Assembly (NCBI GenBank): GCA_015056575.1
Contig: SVGA01000008.1
Location: 1-64,000, forward strand
DNA length: 64,000 nucleotides
DNA from: Butyrivibrio sp.
Lineage (GTDB): Bacteria > Bacillota > Clostridia > Lachnospirales > Lachnospiraceae
Direction of reading: 5' to 3'
A program made the position numbers and the translations under genes. Within the stretch, counting starts at the first letter, position 1. Each line of letters starts with the position of its first letter. A model generated the notes under the pieces. It worked only from the letters and a program-made list of their open reading frames with translations. It was not told where the DNA came from and ran no database searches. This document shows positions 8,253 to 16,816 of this stretch, in pieces.

Positions 8253-8777
8253 ATGCGAGTTGGAATGGGATATGATGTCCATAAACTTGTTGAAGGAAGA
8301 GATCTTATAATAGGCGGCGTGAAGATCCCTTATGAGAAGGGACTTCTTGGCCACTCCGATGCGGATGTTCTTCTCCATGCGATAATGGATGCTCTGCTTG
8401 GGGCAGCTGCCCTTGGAGATATCGGGAAGCATTTTCCTGACAGCGATGAGAAGTATAAAGGGGCCAATTCCCTTGAGCTTCTTAAGGAAGTTGCTTCGAT
8501 CATCGACAAGGAGCACTATGTGGTTGAGAACATAGATGCCACGATCATAGCTCAGGCCCCCAAGATGAGGCCTTATATAGACGAGATGCGGATCAATATA
8601 GCTCAGGCTCTGAGGATAGAGATGAACAGGGTGAATGTGAAGGCAACAACGGAAGAGGGCCTTGGATTCACCGGAAGCAAAGAGGGAATTTCCTCACAGG
8701 CCATCTGCCTTTTGTCTAAACCCACAGAGGGCAGCGACGGAGGATCTGCACGATGTACAGGCTGTGACAGAGGATGA
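8253..8777 (+). CDS. ispF: 2-C-methyl-D-erythritol 2,4-cyclodiphosphate synthase
   Basis: A 174-residue enzyme of the MEP isoprenoid pathway. It converts CDP-ME 2-phosphate to MEcPP with loss of CMP. Zinc ligands sit in GYDVHKL (Asp8, His10), and [24 protein letters not shown] and [13 protein letters not shown] are all recognisable. The usual fold ends near ICLLSK. The last about 15 residues ([15 protein letters not shown]) are extra and look like a read-out tail. It is followed by cysS, an order common in Clostridia. Confidence 0.95.
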   Translation: MRVGMGYDVHKLVEGRDLIIGGVKIPYEKGLLGHSDADVLLHAIMDALLGAAALGDIGKHFPDSDEKYKGANSLELLKEVASIIDKEHYVVENIDATIIAQAPKMRPYIDEMRINIAQALRIEMNRVNVKATTEEGLGFTGSKEGISSQAICLLSKPTEGSDGGSARCTGCDRG

Positions 8778-8817
8778 TGGCACGGTTTTTATAAATAATT
8801 ATGGCGAGGAGTAAAAA

Positions 8818-10242
8818 ATGGCACAGGATTTTAGCTTTTATAATTCACTTACAAGAAAGATAGATAAACTTGAGACCAATGAACCCGGCAAGGTGTCGAT
8901 CTACACCTGCGGACCTACGGTTTATCACTACGCACATATCGGAAATATCAGGACTTATATTATGCAGGATGCTCTGGTTAAGTCTTTAGAGTACGCAGGC
9001 TATCGGGTAAAGCGTGTCATGAACATAACCGATGTGGGCCATCTTTCATCGGATGCCGACACAGGTGAGGACAAGATGCTTGCGGGAGCAAAGAGAGAGC
9101 ACAAGTCTGTAATGGAGATTGCAAAGTTCTACACAGATGCATTCTTTAAGGATTTCAGAGCAGTGGGCAATAAAATGCCGGATGTTATTGAACCTGCCAC
9201 CAATTGCATTCCGGAGTTTATACACATGATTGAGGTTCTGCTTGAGAAGGGCTTTGCCTATCAGGCGGGTGGAAACATTTATTTTGACACCAGCAAACTG
9301 GATGATTACTATGTCTTTTCCTCAGCTCTGGAAAAAGAGCAGCTGGAAATAGGCGTAAGAGATGATGTGGAAGAGGATACCAACAAGAAGAACAAGACGG
9401 ATTTCGTTCTCTGGTTTACCAAGTCCAAGTTCGAGGACCAGGCTCTTAAGTGGGACAGCCCCTGGGGCGTCGGATACCCCGGATGGCACATTGAGTGCTC
9501 CTGCATCTCCATGAAGCATTTGGGGGATAAGCTGGATATTCACTGCGGCGGCGTGGACAATATGTTCCCTCATCACACCAACGAGATCGCTCAGTCCGAG
9601 AGCTATCTGGGACACAAGTGGTGCGGCTACTGGTTCCACAGCAATCATTTAAATGACAGAGCAGGCAAGATGTCTAAGTCCAAGGGCGCGGTTCTTACCG
9701 TATCCGTTCTCAAGGAGAAGGGCTATGATCCGCTGGTTTACAGATTCTTCTGTCTCCAGTCTCATTACCGCAAGCCTCTGGAGTTTTCCTTCGATGTCCT
9801 TGACAGCACTGCTTCTGTATACAACAAGCTTGTAAAAAGAGTCGCCGAGCTTAAGGAAGACGGCGCTGTAGATGAGAAGGTCAAGGAAGAGTTTGAGGCA
9901 AAGTTCAGAGAGACTCTCTCAAATGATCTTAACACCTCCATGGCCATCACGATCCTCTACGATGCCCTCAAGGCAGATACCAATGATGCCACAAAGCTGG
10001 CTATTGTAAAGAGTTTTGATACGGTACTTTCCCTTGATCTTGTGGGCCATGCTGCAGCTCTTTCAGAGGAGGCTGAGGTTGATCCCGAGCTTCTTAAGTA
10101 CATTGAGGAGCAGATTGCCAAAAGAACAGAGGCCAAGAAAAACAAGGACTTTGCAACAGCCGATGCAATCAGAGAGGAACTTCTTTCTAAAGGCGTAGAG
10201 ATCAAGGATACTCGCGAGGGCGTTAAATGGCAGCTGATCTGA
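8818..10242 (+). CDS. cysS: Cysteinyl-tRNA synthetase
   Basis: A 474-residue class I synthetase that charges tRNA(Cys). Visible motifs: YTCGPTVYHYAHIGNIRT (zinc Cys and the HIGH-like HIGN), GWHIECS, HCGGVDNMFPHH and the KMSKS loop GKMSKSKG. The C-terminal helical anticodon region ends KGVEIKDTREGVKWQLI. It overlaps mrnC by 16 bases in another frame, as part of the classic cysS-mrnC-rlmB-sigH block. Confidence 0.97.
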   Translation: MAQDFSFYNSLTRKIDKLETNEPGKVSIYTCGPTVYHYAHIGNIRTYIMQDALVKSLEYAGYRVKRVMNITDVGHLSSDADTGEDKMLAGAKREHKSVMEIAKFYTDAFFKDFRAVGNKMPDVIEPATNCIPEFIHMIEVLLEKGFAYQAGGNIYFDTSKLDDYYVFSSALEKEQLEIGVRDDVEEDTNKKNKTDFVLWFTKSKFEDQALKWDSPWGVGYPGWHIECSCISMKHLGDKLDIHCGGVDNMFPHHTNEIAQSESYLGHKWCGYWFHSNHLNDRAGKMSKSKGAVLTVSVLKEKGYDPLVYRFFCLQSHYRKPLEFSFDVLDSTASVYNKLVKRVAELKEDGAVDEKVKEEFEAKFRETLSNDLNTSMAITILYDALKADTNDATKLAIVKSFDTVLSLDLVGHAAALSEEAEVDPELLKYIEEQIAKRTEAKKNKDFATADAIREELLSKGVEIKDTREGVKWQLI

Positions 10243-10664
10243 ACAGATATATAAACGATGAATTCGGAATAGAGGCCAAGGACATCAGGACTTATTCGCC
10301 TCTTACGCTGGCCTATATCGGAGATGCTGTGTTCGATCTTGTTATCAGATCCGTTCTGGTGAACAAGGGTAATACCGCAGTGAACAATCTCCATAAAAGA
10401 GCAAGCGCTATTGTTAAAGCTCCCTCCCAATCTGCCATAGCAGCTGCTATCATGGATGATCTTACGGAGGAAGAAAAAGACATCTACAGAAGAGGCCGCA
10501 ATTCCAAGCCCCACACAAAGGCCAAGAATGCTTCTACCATGGAGTATCTTGAGGCAACCGGGTTTGAGGCGGTGATGGGATATTTGTACCTCTCGGGAGA
10601 TATGGACAGGGCTATGGAGCTGATTAAGCTGGGAGCCGGAAGGCTTGGGCTTGATATCGTCTGA
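10227..10664 (+). CDS. mrnC: Mini-ribonuclease III
   Basis: A 145-residue RNase III catalytic domain without a dsRNA-binding domain, which is the definition of Mini-III. The signature AYIGDAVFDL supplies the acidic metal ligands. In B. subtilis Mini-III matures the ends of 23S rRNA. Position between cysS and rlmB is the conserved Firmicute arrangement. The start overlaps the cysS end. Confidence 0.93.
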   Translation: MAADLNRYINDEFGIEAKDIRTYSPLTLAYIGDAVFDLVIRSVLVNKGNTAVNNLHKRASAIVKAPSQSAIAAAIMDDLTEEEKDIYRRGRNSKPHTKAKNASTMEYLEATGFEAVMGYLYLSGDMDRAMELIKLGAGRLGLDIV

Positions 10665-10686
10665 GTTAATGATTTGAGGATTTAAA

Positions 10687-11451
10687 ATGGATAAAGACAA
10701 TAAAGAAATACTAAGTTCAAACGAAGAAAAGATAGAGGGAAGAAACGCTGTCATAGAGGCTTTTCGCTCAGGCAAGACTGTAGATAAGATATATATCCTT
10801 GACGGATGCCAGGACGGGCCTGTGGCTACCATCAGGCGTGAAGCCAAAAAGCAGGGAAGTCTTATAAAGTTTGTAAGCCGCGAGAGACTGGATCAGATGT
10901 CTGAGACCGGTAAGCATCAGGGTGTCATCGCCATTGCCGCGGCTTACAGCTATTCAGAGATGGAGGATATCTTTACTCTTGCCGAGAACAGAAATGAAGA
11001 TCCCTTTGTCTTTATTCTGGATAATATAGAAGATCCCCATAATCTTGGGGCTATTATCAGAACCGCCAATCTCTCGGGAGCTCACGGAGTCATCATTCCA
11101 AAGAACAGGGCTGTGGGGCTTACCGCCACTGTTGCCAAGGCGTCGGCCGGAGCACTCAATTATACTCCGGTGGTAAAGGTCACAAATATTGCCAAGACCA
11201 TTGAAGAACTGAAGGATAGGGGACTGTGGTTTGTTTGCGCCGATATGGGCGGGACCACTATGTATGAGCTCAATCTTAAAGGACCTATAGGTCTTGTTAT
11301 AGGAAATGAGGGAAGCGGCGTAGGGCGTCTTGTAAAAGAGAAGTGCGATATGATTGCTTCCATTCCCATGAAGGGAGATATCGATTCCCTGAACGCGTCG
11401 GTGGCAGCCGGGGTTCTGGCTTTTGAGATCGTCAGGCAGAGGTCAATGTAA
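10687..11451 (+). CDS. rlmB: 23S rRNA 2'-O-methyltransferase, TrmH/RlmB family
   Basis: A 254-residue SPOUT methyltransferase. The N-terminal substrate-binding part begins EGRNAVIEAFRSGKTVDKI. The knot motifs are DNIEDPHNLGAIIRTA, GLVIGNEGSGVGRLV and IPMKGDIDSLNASVA. By family it methylates the ribose of a G in 23S rRNA (G2251 in E. coli). GAGGA precedes the ATG. The stop overlaps the sigH start (TAATG). Confidence 0.93.
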   Translation: MDKDNKEILSSNEEKIEGRNAVIEAFRSGKTVDKIYILDGCQDGPVATIRREAKKQGSLIKFVSRERLDQMSETGKHQGVIAIAAAYSYSEMEDIFTLAENRNEDPFVFILDNIEDPHNLGAIIRTANLSGAHGVIIPKNRAVGLTATVAKASAGALNYTPVVKVTNIAKTIEELKDRGLWFVCADMGGTTMYELNLKGPIGLVIGNEGSGVGRLVKEKCDMIASIPMKGDIDSLNASVAAGVLAFEIVRQRSM

Positions 11452-12077
11452 TGAGTAATGACAAGTACAGCAATATAGATGATGAGCAGCTTATCGTCCG
11501 GATTCATGACGGAGATGAGAGGGATGCTGTGGAATACATAATGAACAAATATAAGGGGCTGGTTCGAAAGAAGGCAGCCTCTATGTTTATATTGGGAGCT
11601 GACAGGGACGACCTTATCCAGGAGGGAATGATAGGTCTTTTCAAGGCTGTCAGGGACTATGATTCCGGAAGGGACGCCAGTTTCTCGACCTTTGCTGATC
11701 TGTGTATATCCAGGCAGATGTATTCCGCCATCAAAGCTCTGGCCAGGAAGAAGCACGCACCTCTGAACAGCTATATCTCCATCTATGCCAGCAGGGAAGG
11801 CAAAGAGACGGGATCTGAGGCTCCACTGGAGGAGATGCTTGAATCCGATCCCGGATTGATCCCGGAGCAGCATGTGATCGACCAGGAAAACCTTCAGGAT
11901 CTCGAAGAGGGAATAGAAAGAGAACTAAGTGACCTTGAAAGGCAGGTGCTTGATCTTTATATCACCGGAATGAGCGTAAAAAATATCTCTGCTGTGCTGG
12001 GCAGGGATGAGAAATCCACTGACAATGCAATGCAGAGAATAAGAAACAAATTAAGGAAGTATCTTAAAAAGAATTAA
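11451..12077 (+). CDS. sigH: RNA polymerase sigma factor, SigH type
   Basis: A 208-residue sigma-70 family factor lacking region 1. Region 2 includes YKGLVRKKAASMF, DRDDLIQEGMIGLFKAV and DASFSTFADLC. Region 4 reads LSDLERQVLDLYITGMSVKNI with a helix-turn-helix. Both sequence and position after cysS-mrnC-rlmB match SigH (Spo0H), which controls early stationary-phase and, in sporulators, sporulation and competence genes. YacP, which sits before sigH in B. subtilis, is absent here. Confidence 0.92.
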   Translation: MSNDKYSNIDDEQLIVRIHDGDERDAVEYIMNKYKGLVRKKAASMFILGADRDDLIQEGMIGLFKAVRDYDSGRDASFSTFADLCISRQMYSAIKALARKKHAPLNSYISIYASREGKETGSEAPLEEMLESDPGLIPEQHVIDQENLQDLEEGIERELSDLERQVLDLYITGMSVKNISAVLGRDEKSTDNAMQRIRNKLRKYLKKN

Positions 12078-12153
12078 ACGACGGCGTCATCTTTGTTTAA
12101 GACGTGAAAAAAGTCGCAGAAAATCGTAATTATGAATATTTGTACGTAAATTA

Positions 12154-12162
12154 TGGTATAAT
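12154..12162 (+). promoter_or_regulatory. Extended -10 promoter of the cNMP/cyclase operon
   Basis: TGGTATAAT without a convincing -35, placed about 55 bases before the chosen start at 12218. An in-frame ATG at 12167 sits close to the predicted transcript start but has no ribosome binding site. Confidence 0.55.
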
Positions 12163-12217
12163 AACCATGTATGAAATAGTACAATTCTACGGCATTGAAG
12201 GAAGGAAGGTCGCATCT

Positions 12218-13189
12218 ATGGCTACAAAAAATTTTGCAAAAGGCGAGATCATCTTTAAGGAAGGTGCAAACGGAGACAGCTTTTTTGATGTTCTCAAGGG
12301 AACTGTGGGAATTTTCATAAACTACGGTGAGGCCGATGAGCAGAAGCTTACAGAGGTTAAGGAAGGCGGTATCCTCGGTGAGATGGCTCTTATCGATGCT
12401 TTTCCCAGAAGTGCTACAGCAGTTGCTTTGGAAGACGTTGAAGCTGATGAAGTATCCGTTGACCAGGTAAAAGAGTATTTCAACTCCAATCCAAACAAGA
12501 TCGAGAGAATTCTCAATGTGCTCTGCCAGACACTGGCAAGACTTACAAACGATTATGTTGAAGTTTGTGATACTATCAAAAATCTTTATCCTGAAAGCGG
12601 AGAGAGAAAAGAGTCTCTTGCCGATAAGATCAAGAAGTTTGCTACATACTATAAGAGATTTAATAAGAACAATCAGCCCAGCGCAGAGTTCCTTCGCGAG
12701 ACAGGTCAGTCCGGACACAAGAACGGATATGCCAAGAAGGTTGAGTCCTACAGTGAAGGTACAGTTATCTTCAGAGAGGGCGAAGCCGGAAGATGCATGT
12801 ATGACATTCATGCCGGAAGTGTTGGTATTTATACCGGCTATGGCAAGCCTGAGGAGAAGCTCCTTACCAAACTTCATGTAGATACATTCTTTGGCGAGCT
12901 GGGAATGCTTGAGGATATGCCAAGAACAGCAACAGCAGTTGCCCTTGAGGACGGCACAACCGTTGAGAGCATCTATTCATCGGAATTTGCCGAGTTGTTC
13001 GAGAAGAATCCTGCCAAGATTGAGATGATCTTAAGACACCTGTCCTTCAGGATCAGAAGACTTACAGGTGAGTACGAGAATGCCTGCAAGATAATCAGTG
13101 ATGTAGCTGATGCAGAGGCTTCCGATGCCAATGTAAGCGATGAGATGAGACAGAAAGCAAGAGAGTTCAAGTCAAAATTATATGATTGA
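12218..13189 (+). CDS. Tandem cyclic-nucleotide-binding protein without output domain
   Basis: A 323-residue protein made of two cNMP-binding domains (about 5-120 and 195-310). Each has a phosphate-binding cassette: GEMALIDAFPRSATAVAL and GELGMLEDMPRTATAVAL, with the Glu and Arg that hold the cyclic nucleotide. No helix-turn-helix, kinase or channel follows, so unlike CRP it is not a transcription factor on its own. It resembles a regulatory subunit or sensor. It overlaps the downstream cyclase by 8 bases, so ligand synthesis and sensing are coupled. Ser/Thr after the cassette Arg (RSA, RTA) is the state found in cGMP-binding kinases. Start chosen at ATG 12218 after GAAGGAAGG. Confidence 0.85.
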   Translation: MATKNFAKGEIIFKEGANGDSFFDVLKGTVGIFINYGEADEQKLTEVKEGGILGEMALIDAFPRSATAVALEDVEADEVSVDQVKEYFNSNPNKIERILNVLCQTLARLTNDYVEVCDTIKNLYPESGERKESLADKIKKFATYYKRFNKNNQPSAEFLRETGQSGHKNGYAKKVESYSEGTVIFREGEAGRCMYDIHAGSVGIYTGYGKPEEKLLTKLHVDTFFGELGMLEDMPRTATAVALEDGTTVESIYSSEFAELFEKNPAKIEMILRHLSFRIRRLTGEYENACKIISDVADAEASDANVSDEMRQKAREFKSKLYD

Positions 13190-14585
13190 TAATTCATCAG
13201 ATGTTTTTCAGAAGAATATAATGCTGAATATGTCCGAGGGTGTTATGACCATAAGCTTCGACGGTGTCGTAGCTTATGCTAACCCCTCGGCTCTTGTCAT
13301 ACTTGGCTTTACCGAGGATGAGCTTGTGGGCAAAAAGTTTGCCGGCTTATTCTTTGACCGTGAAGAGAATGATAAATTCTCCCAGGCCATACTGGATGCC
13401 ATATATGACAGGGAGCATCCCCATGATGCCATCGTGCCGTATACCAATGGAGACACTACAAGGCAACTTCGGGTTGTGACATCTTTTTTACAGGACAACG
13501 GTGAAAAGATAGGCATCATCGTAGTGTTCGGCGATCTTAGTGAGCTTATGGATCTTAGGGATGCGGTCAGATCCATGGAGAAGATCCGCGCCCTCAATGA
13601 ACAACTGAATATGAGAAATAAGCTCCTTAATGAGACCTTCGGTCGATTTTTGTCGGATGAGATAGTAAGGCAGCTTCTTGATACGCCGGATGGACTTAAT
13701 CTTGGGGGAAGCAAGAGAAAGCTCACTATCATGATGAGCGACTTAAGGGGATTCACCGCCATCAGCGAGAGGATGGATCCTGAGGAGCTTATCACCATGC
13801 TCAACCATTACCTGGGAGAGATGACAGAGATCATACAGCGCCATAACGGAACCATCATTGAATTTATGGGGGACGGTATATTTGCAATCTTCGGTGCTCC
13901 GGTAGCTTCCGATACTCACGCGGATGATGCGGTTGCTGCGGCCCTTGAGATGCAGGCTCGTATGGAACCCATAAATGCATGGAACAAGGAGCACGGTTAT
14001 ACCAATCTTCAGATGGGGATCGGCATAAATACAGGCGAAGTCATAGTGGGCAACATCGGCTCGGAAAGGCGCACCAAATACGGCGTTGTGGGCAGTGATG
14101 TTAACCTCTGCGGCAGGATCGAGAGCTATACCATAGACGGACAGGTCCTGATATCCCAGTCCACATTTGACGAAGCCAAGGCGGAAATAGTAATAGAAAA
14201 AGAAATTGTGGTCACTCCCAAAGGTGCATCCCAGCCTATGACCCTTAGAAGAGCAACAGGTATCGGAGAGCCTTACAATATCTATGTTCAGGACAAGGTA
14301 GAGGAAGCACCCAAGAAGCTTGATCGGATAATTCCCGTTACCTACTACAGGATAGAGGGTAAGCACAACCTTCAGAAGCCCTTCTTCGGGGGAATTGTGG
14401 CCCTTGCTCCGGATAAGGCGGTGCTGGATACTTCAGCGGAGCTTAAAGAGTATGACAACATTACAATAGATGTTGGAGAGAAACTTTACAGCAAGGTTAT
14501 AGAGAAGACGGAAGACGGCTTTCTTATCGGTTTTACCTCTGTTCCGGCAAGTTACAAGCACTGGCTTGAGGTCAATAAAAAATAA
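13182..14585 (+). CDS. PAS-linked class III nucleotide cyclase, probably guanylate-type
   Basis: A 467-residue soluble protein: PAS domain (about 10-120), a coiled-coil linker (125-155), a class III cyclase domain (about 178-370) and a C-terminal beta-rich domain (about 382-460) that faintly resembles PilZ. Catalytic residues are present: metal-binding Asp187 (SDLRGF) and Asp231 (MGDG), plus Asn308 and Arg312 (VNLCGRIES). The base-selecting pair is Glu227 and Gly301. Adenylate cyclases have Lys with Asp/Thr there, and eukaryotic guanylate cyclases Glu with Cys. I therefore infer GTP as substrate, with moderate confidence. The operon partner is a tandem cyclic-nucleotide-binding protein. Confidence 0.85.
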   Translation: MIDNSSDVFQKNIMLNMSEGVMTISFDGVVAYANPSALVILGFTEDELVGKKFAGLFFDREENDKFSQAILDAIYDREHPHDAIVPYTNGDTTRQLRVVTSFLQDNGEKIGIIVVFGDLSELMDLRDAVRSMEKIRALNEQLNMRNKLLNETFGRFLSDEIVRQLLDTPDGLNLGGSKRKLTIMMSDLRGFTAISERMDPEELITMLNHYLGEMTEIIQRHNGTIIEFMGDGIFAIFGAPVASDTHADDAVAAALEMQARMEPINAWNKEHGYTNLQMGIGINTGEVIVGNIGSERRTKYGVVGSDVNLCGRIESYTIDGQVLISQSTFDEAKAEIVIEKEIVVTPKGASQPMTLRRATGIGEPYNIYVQDKVEEAPKKLDRIIPVTYYRIEGKHNLQKPFFGGIVALAPDKAVLDTSAELKEYDNITIDVGEKLYSKVIEKTEDGFLIGFTSVPASYKHWLEVNKK

Positions 14586-14599
14586 GTGATAAAAAGTGC

Positions 14600-14628
14600 T
14601 TGCTTTGAAAAGATAATTATGCTATATT
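14600..14628 (+). promoter_or_regulatory. Promoter of rpmE
   Basis: TTGCTT (14600-14605), 17-base spacer, TATATT (14623-14628). Confidence 0.65.
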
Positions 14629-14630
14629 TA

Positions 14631-14701
14631 TATAGCTGTTGTGAAACAGATGTAACTATAGTTAATTAGAAGATATTTTGTCATATAGAGAGGTGAGAAA
14701 G
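14631..14701 (+). promoter_or_regulatory. Structured 5' leader of rpmE
   Basis: The leader carries a hairpin TATAG (14631-14635) / CTATA (14656-14660) with an inner CTGT/ACAG stem, then the ribosome binding site GAGAGGTGAG. Firmicute L31 genes are known to have autoregulatory leader RNAs. Whether this one belongs to them needs a covariance model search. Confidence 0.4.
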
Positions 14702-14908
14702 ATGAGACAGGACATTCAGCCGGAATACCATCAGGCAACAGTTACTTGCAACTGCGGTAACACATTCACAGTTGGATCAACAAAGGGCGATATTCACGTA
14801 GAAATCTGCTCTAAGTGCCATCCGTTCTACACAGGTCAGCAGAAGGCAACAGCTGCTCGTGGACGTATTGATAAGTTCAATAAGAAGTACGGAATGGACA
14901 ACAAGTAA
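14702..14908 (+). CDS. rpmE: 50S ribosomal protein L31, zinc form
   Basis: A 68-residue protein. TCNCGNTF and [15 protein letters not shown] provide the CxC and CxxC zinc ligands that mark the zinc-containing (RpmE1) form, in contrast to the zinc-free YtiA type. ATG 14702 is preceded by GAGAGGTGAG. A few upstream codons are open but lack support. It heads the block that continues to prfA but has a terminator directly after it. Confidence 0.96.
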   Translation: MRQDIQPEYHQATVTCNCGNTFTVGSTKGDIHVEICSKCHPFYTGQQKATAARGRIDKFNKKYGMDNK

Positions 14909-14940
14909 TATCGTATCAGATTTAGTATTTGATGAAGATG

Positions 14941-14973
14941 AGAGGTTGAGGCTAAGGCCTCGACCTCTTTTTT
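14941..14973 (+). terminator. Terminator after rpmE
   Basis: GAGGTTGAGGC pairs with GCCTCGACCTC (one G-U pair, loop TAA) followed by TTTTTT. It separates rpmE from the following DUF1385 gene, though read-through may feed that operon, as no other promoter is evident. Confidence 0.85.
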
Positions 14974-14991
14974 CGTAACATGGAGAGAAGT

Positions 14992-15960
14992 ATGAGGAGA
15001 AAGCGCAAGATCAGACATTACTCCGGGATAGGCGGACAGGCGGTTCTTGAAGGGGTAATGATGAAGAACAATGACATGTACGCTGTGGCTGTAAGAAAGC
15101 CTGACGGGGAAATTGCCGTTGAAGTGGATGAATACCACGGACCGGCCTATGGCAGTAAACTCAAGAGTATTCCCTTTATAAGAGGAGTATTCGTATTTTT
15201 GGATTCACTTATTTTGGGGCTTAAATCCCTTAATTATTCATCATCCTTTTATGAGGAGACCAAGGAAAAGCCCACCAAGCTGGATGAGGGCATAGACCAG
15301 GTGTCACAGGGACACGAGGATACGTTCCTTATGGTCCTTACCACCATCATTTCCTTTGCTTTTGCCATAGCTATTTTCATGATAGCTCCCTATGCTCTTT
15401 CTGAAGTGATCGGCAAATATGTAAGGAATGAGTCCCTTGTAGCCATTATTGAGGGGGTTCTGAGGATCGTGATATTTATCCTCTATATCCTTCTTATATC
15501 ACTTATGAAGGATATCAGACGACTCTTCCAGTATCACGGCGCCGAGCATAAGTGCATCAACTGCCTCGAAAGAGGAAGACCCCTTACAGTTAAGAATGTT
15601 CGCAGAAGCTCAAGGCTTCACAAGAGATGCGGAAGCAGCTTTATTCTTTTTGTAATGCTGATAAGTATAATTTTGTTTTTCTTTATCAGGGTTGATTCCT
15701 ATGCCCTGAGAATTGTTATAAGGCTTCTTCTGGTACCGGTTATCGCCGGAATCTCCTATGAGATAATAAGACTGGCGGGCAAGACGGATTTCTTCCTTGT
15801 CAAGATCGTTTCAGCTCCGGGACTCTGGCTTCAGAGACTTACCACCAAGGAACCTGACGACGATATGATAGAAGTTGCCATAAAGTCTGTGGAATCGGTA
15901 TTTGACTGGAAGGAGTTCCTTAAAGATTCCTTCGGATATGAGTTTGAAGAGGAAGAATGA
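14992..15960 (+). CDS. DUF1385 membrane protein
   Basis: A 322-residue protein with the family opening IGGQAVLEGVMMKN and a conserved HGAEHKCINCLERG, plus three to four hydrophobic segments (about residues 108-130, 155-172, 208-250). DUF1385 proteins are conserved between rpmE and prmC/prfA in Clostridia, but their biochemical role is unknown to me. The His/Cys cluster in HGAEHKC suggests metal binding. ATG 14992 has GGAGAG five bases upstream. ATG 14980 is an alternative. It overlaps prmC by ATGA. Confidence 0.88.
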   Translation: MRRKRKIRHYSGIGGQAVLEGVMMKNNDMYAVAVRKPDGEIAVEVDEYHGPAYGSKLKSIPFIRGVFVFLDSLILGLKSLNYSSSFYEETKEKPTKLDEGIDQVSQGHEDTFLMVLTTIISFAFAIAIFMIAPYALSEVIGKYVRNESLVAIIEGVLRIVIFILYILLISLMKDIRRLFQYHGAEHKCINCLERGRPLTVKNVRRSSRLHKRCGSSFILFVMLISIILFFFIRVDSYALRIVIRLLLVPVIAGISYEIIRLAGKTDFFLVKIVSAPGLWLQRLTTKEPDDDMIEVAIKSVESVFDWKEFLKDSFGYEFEEEE

Positions 15961-16799
15961 ATTACAAAGAGGCCTATTTAAACGCAACAGAGAAACTTAC
16001 AAGAGCCGGGATCTGTGAAGCTAAGCTTGATGCCCGGCTCCTTTTGGAATACGTATGCGGCACGGATCACAGTGTCCTTTTGACTCATCCCGACAGGGAA
16101 CTGACAGATGATGAGGAAAAGAGCTATGAAAGCGCGATCAGCAGACGAAGCAGCCGTGAGCCTGTGGCCTATATCCTTGGAACCTGGGATTTTATGGGGC
16201 TTAGCTTCAAGGTGACCGGGGACGTACTTATTCCTGAGCAGGACAGCGAATTTCTGGTGGAGGAGGCCCTAAGGCACTGTGAGGACGGTATGAAGGTGAT
16301 GGATCTTTGTACCGGATCCGGATGTATTGGCCTTAGCATCCTTAAATTCACCAATGACACAAGTGCAGTCTGTACCGATATAAGTGAAGCTGCTCTGTCT
16401 GTGGCAAAAGAAAATGCAAAAAAACTGGAACTTGATGATAGAGTAAGCTTTTTAAAGACAGATCTTTTCCCGGGGGATAATAAGGAGAAGTTTGATATTA
16501 TTGTATCGAATCCACCATATATCAGAAGTGATGTGATACAGACCCTGGAGCCGGAGGTCAGGGACTTTGAGCCCAGGCTTGCGCTTGACGGAAGTGAGGA
16601 CGGACTTGTCTTTTACAGAAGGATAGCCGATACGGCGCCTTTATTCCTGTATTCCAGCGGATACCTCATTATGGAGATAGGCTATGATCAGGCGGAGGCA
16701 GTAAAGGGCATTTTTGAAAAGAAGGGATGCTATCACGCAGTAGAGGTCATCAAGGACTTCTCCGGCAATGACAGAGTTATAAAGGCCTGCTTTTACTAA
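15957..16799 (+). CDS. prmC: Release factor glutamine methyltransferase
   Basis: A 280-residue SAM-dependent enzyme that N5-methylates the Gln of the GGQ motif of release factors. Seen: an N-terminal helical domain, SAM-binding [14 protein letters not shown] and the catalytic NPPY ([10 protein letters not shown]). The target, prfA, follows 17 bases downstream, and the start overlaps the DUF1385 stop. Confidence 0.95.
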   Translation: MNYKEAYLNATEKLTRAGICEAKLDARLLLEYVCGTDHSVLLTHPDRELTDDEEKSYESAISRRSSREPVAYILGTWDFMGLSFKVTGDVLIPEQDSEFLVEEALRHCEDGMKVMDLCTGSGCIGLSILKFTNDTSAVCTDISEAALSVAKENAKKLELDDRVSFLKTDLFPGDNKEKFDIIVSNPPYIRSDVIQTLEPEVRDFEPRLALDGSEDGLVFYRRIADTAPLFLYSSGYLIMEIGYDQAEAVKGIFEKKGCYHAVEVIKDFSGNDRVIKACFY

Positions 16800-16816
16800 G
16801 GGGCGGAGGAATTAAG

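Noticed and set aside
9957-10847. Long minus-strand frame opposite cysS, mrnC and rlmB
   Set aside because: It runs antisense to three well-conserved genes and its Ser/Leu/Ile-rich translation is typical of a shadow frame.
12104-12217. Earlier GTG or ATG starts (12104, 12167) of the cNMP-binding protein
   Set aside because: The first lies upstream of the promoter and the second sits about five bases past the -10 without a ribosome binding site. ATG 12218 has GAAGGAAGG.
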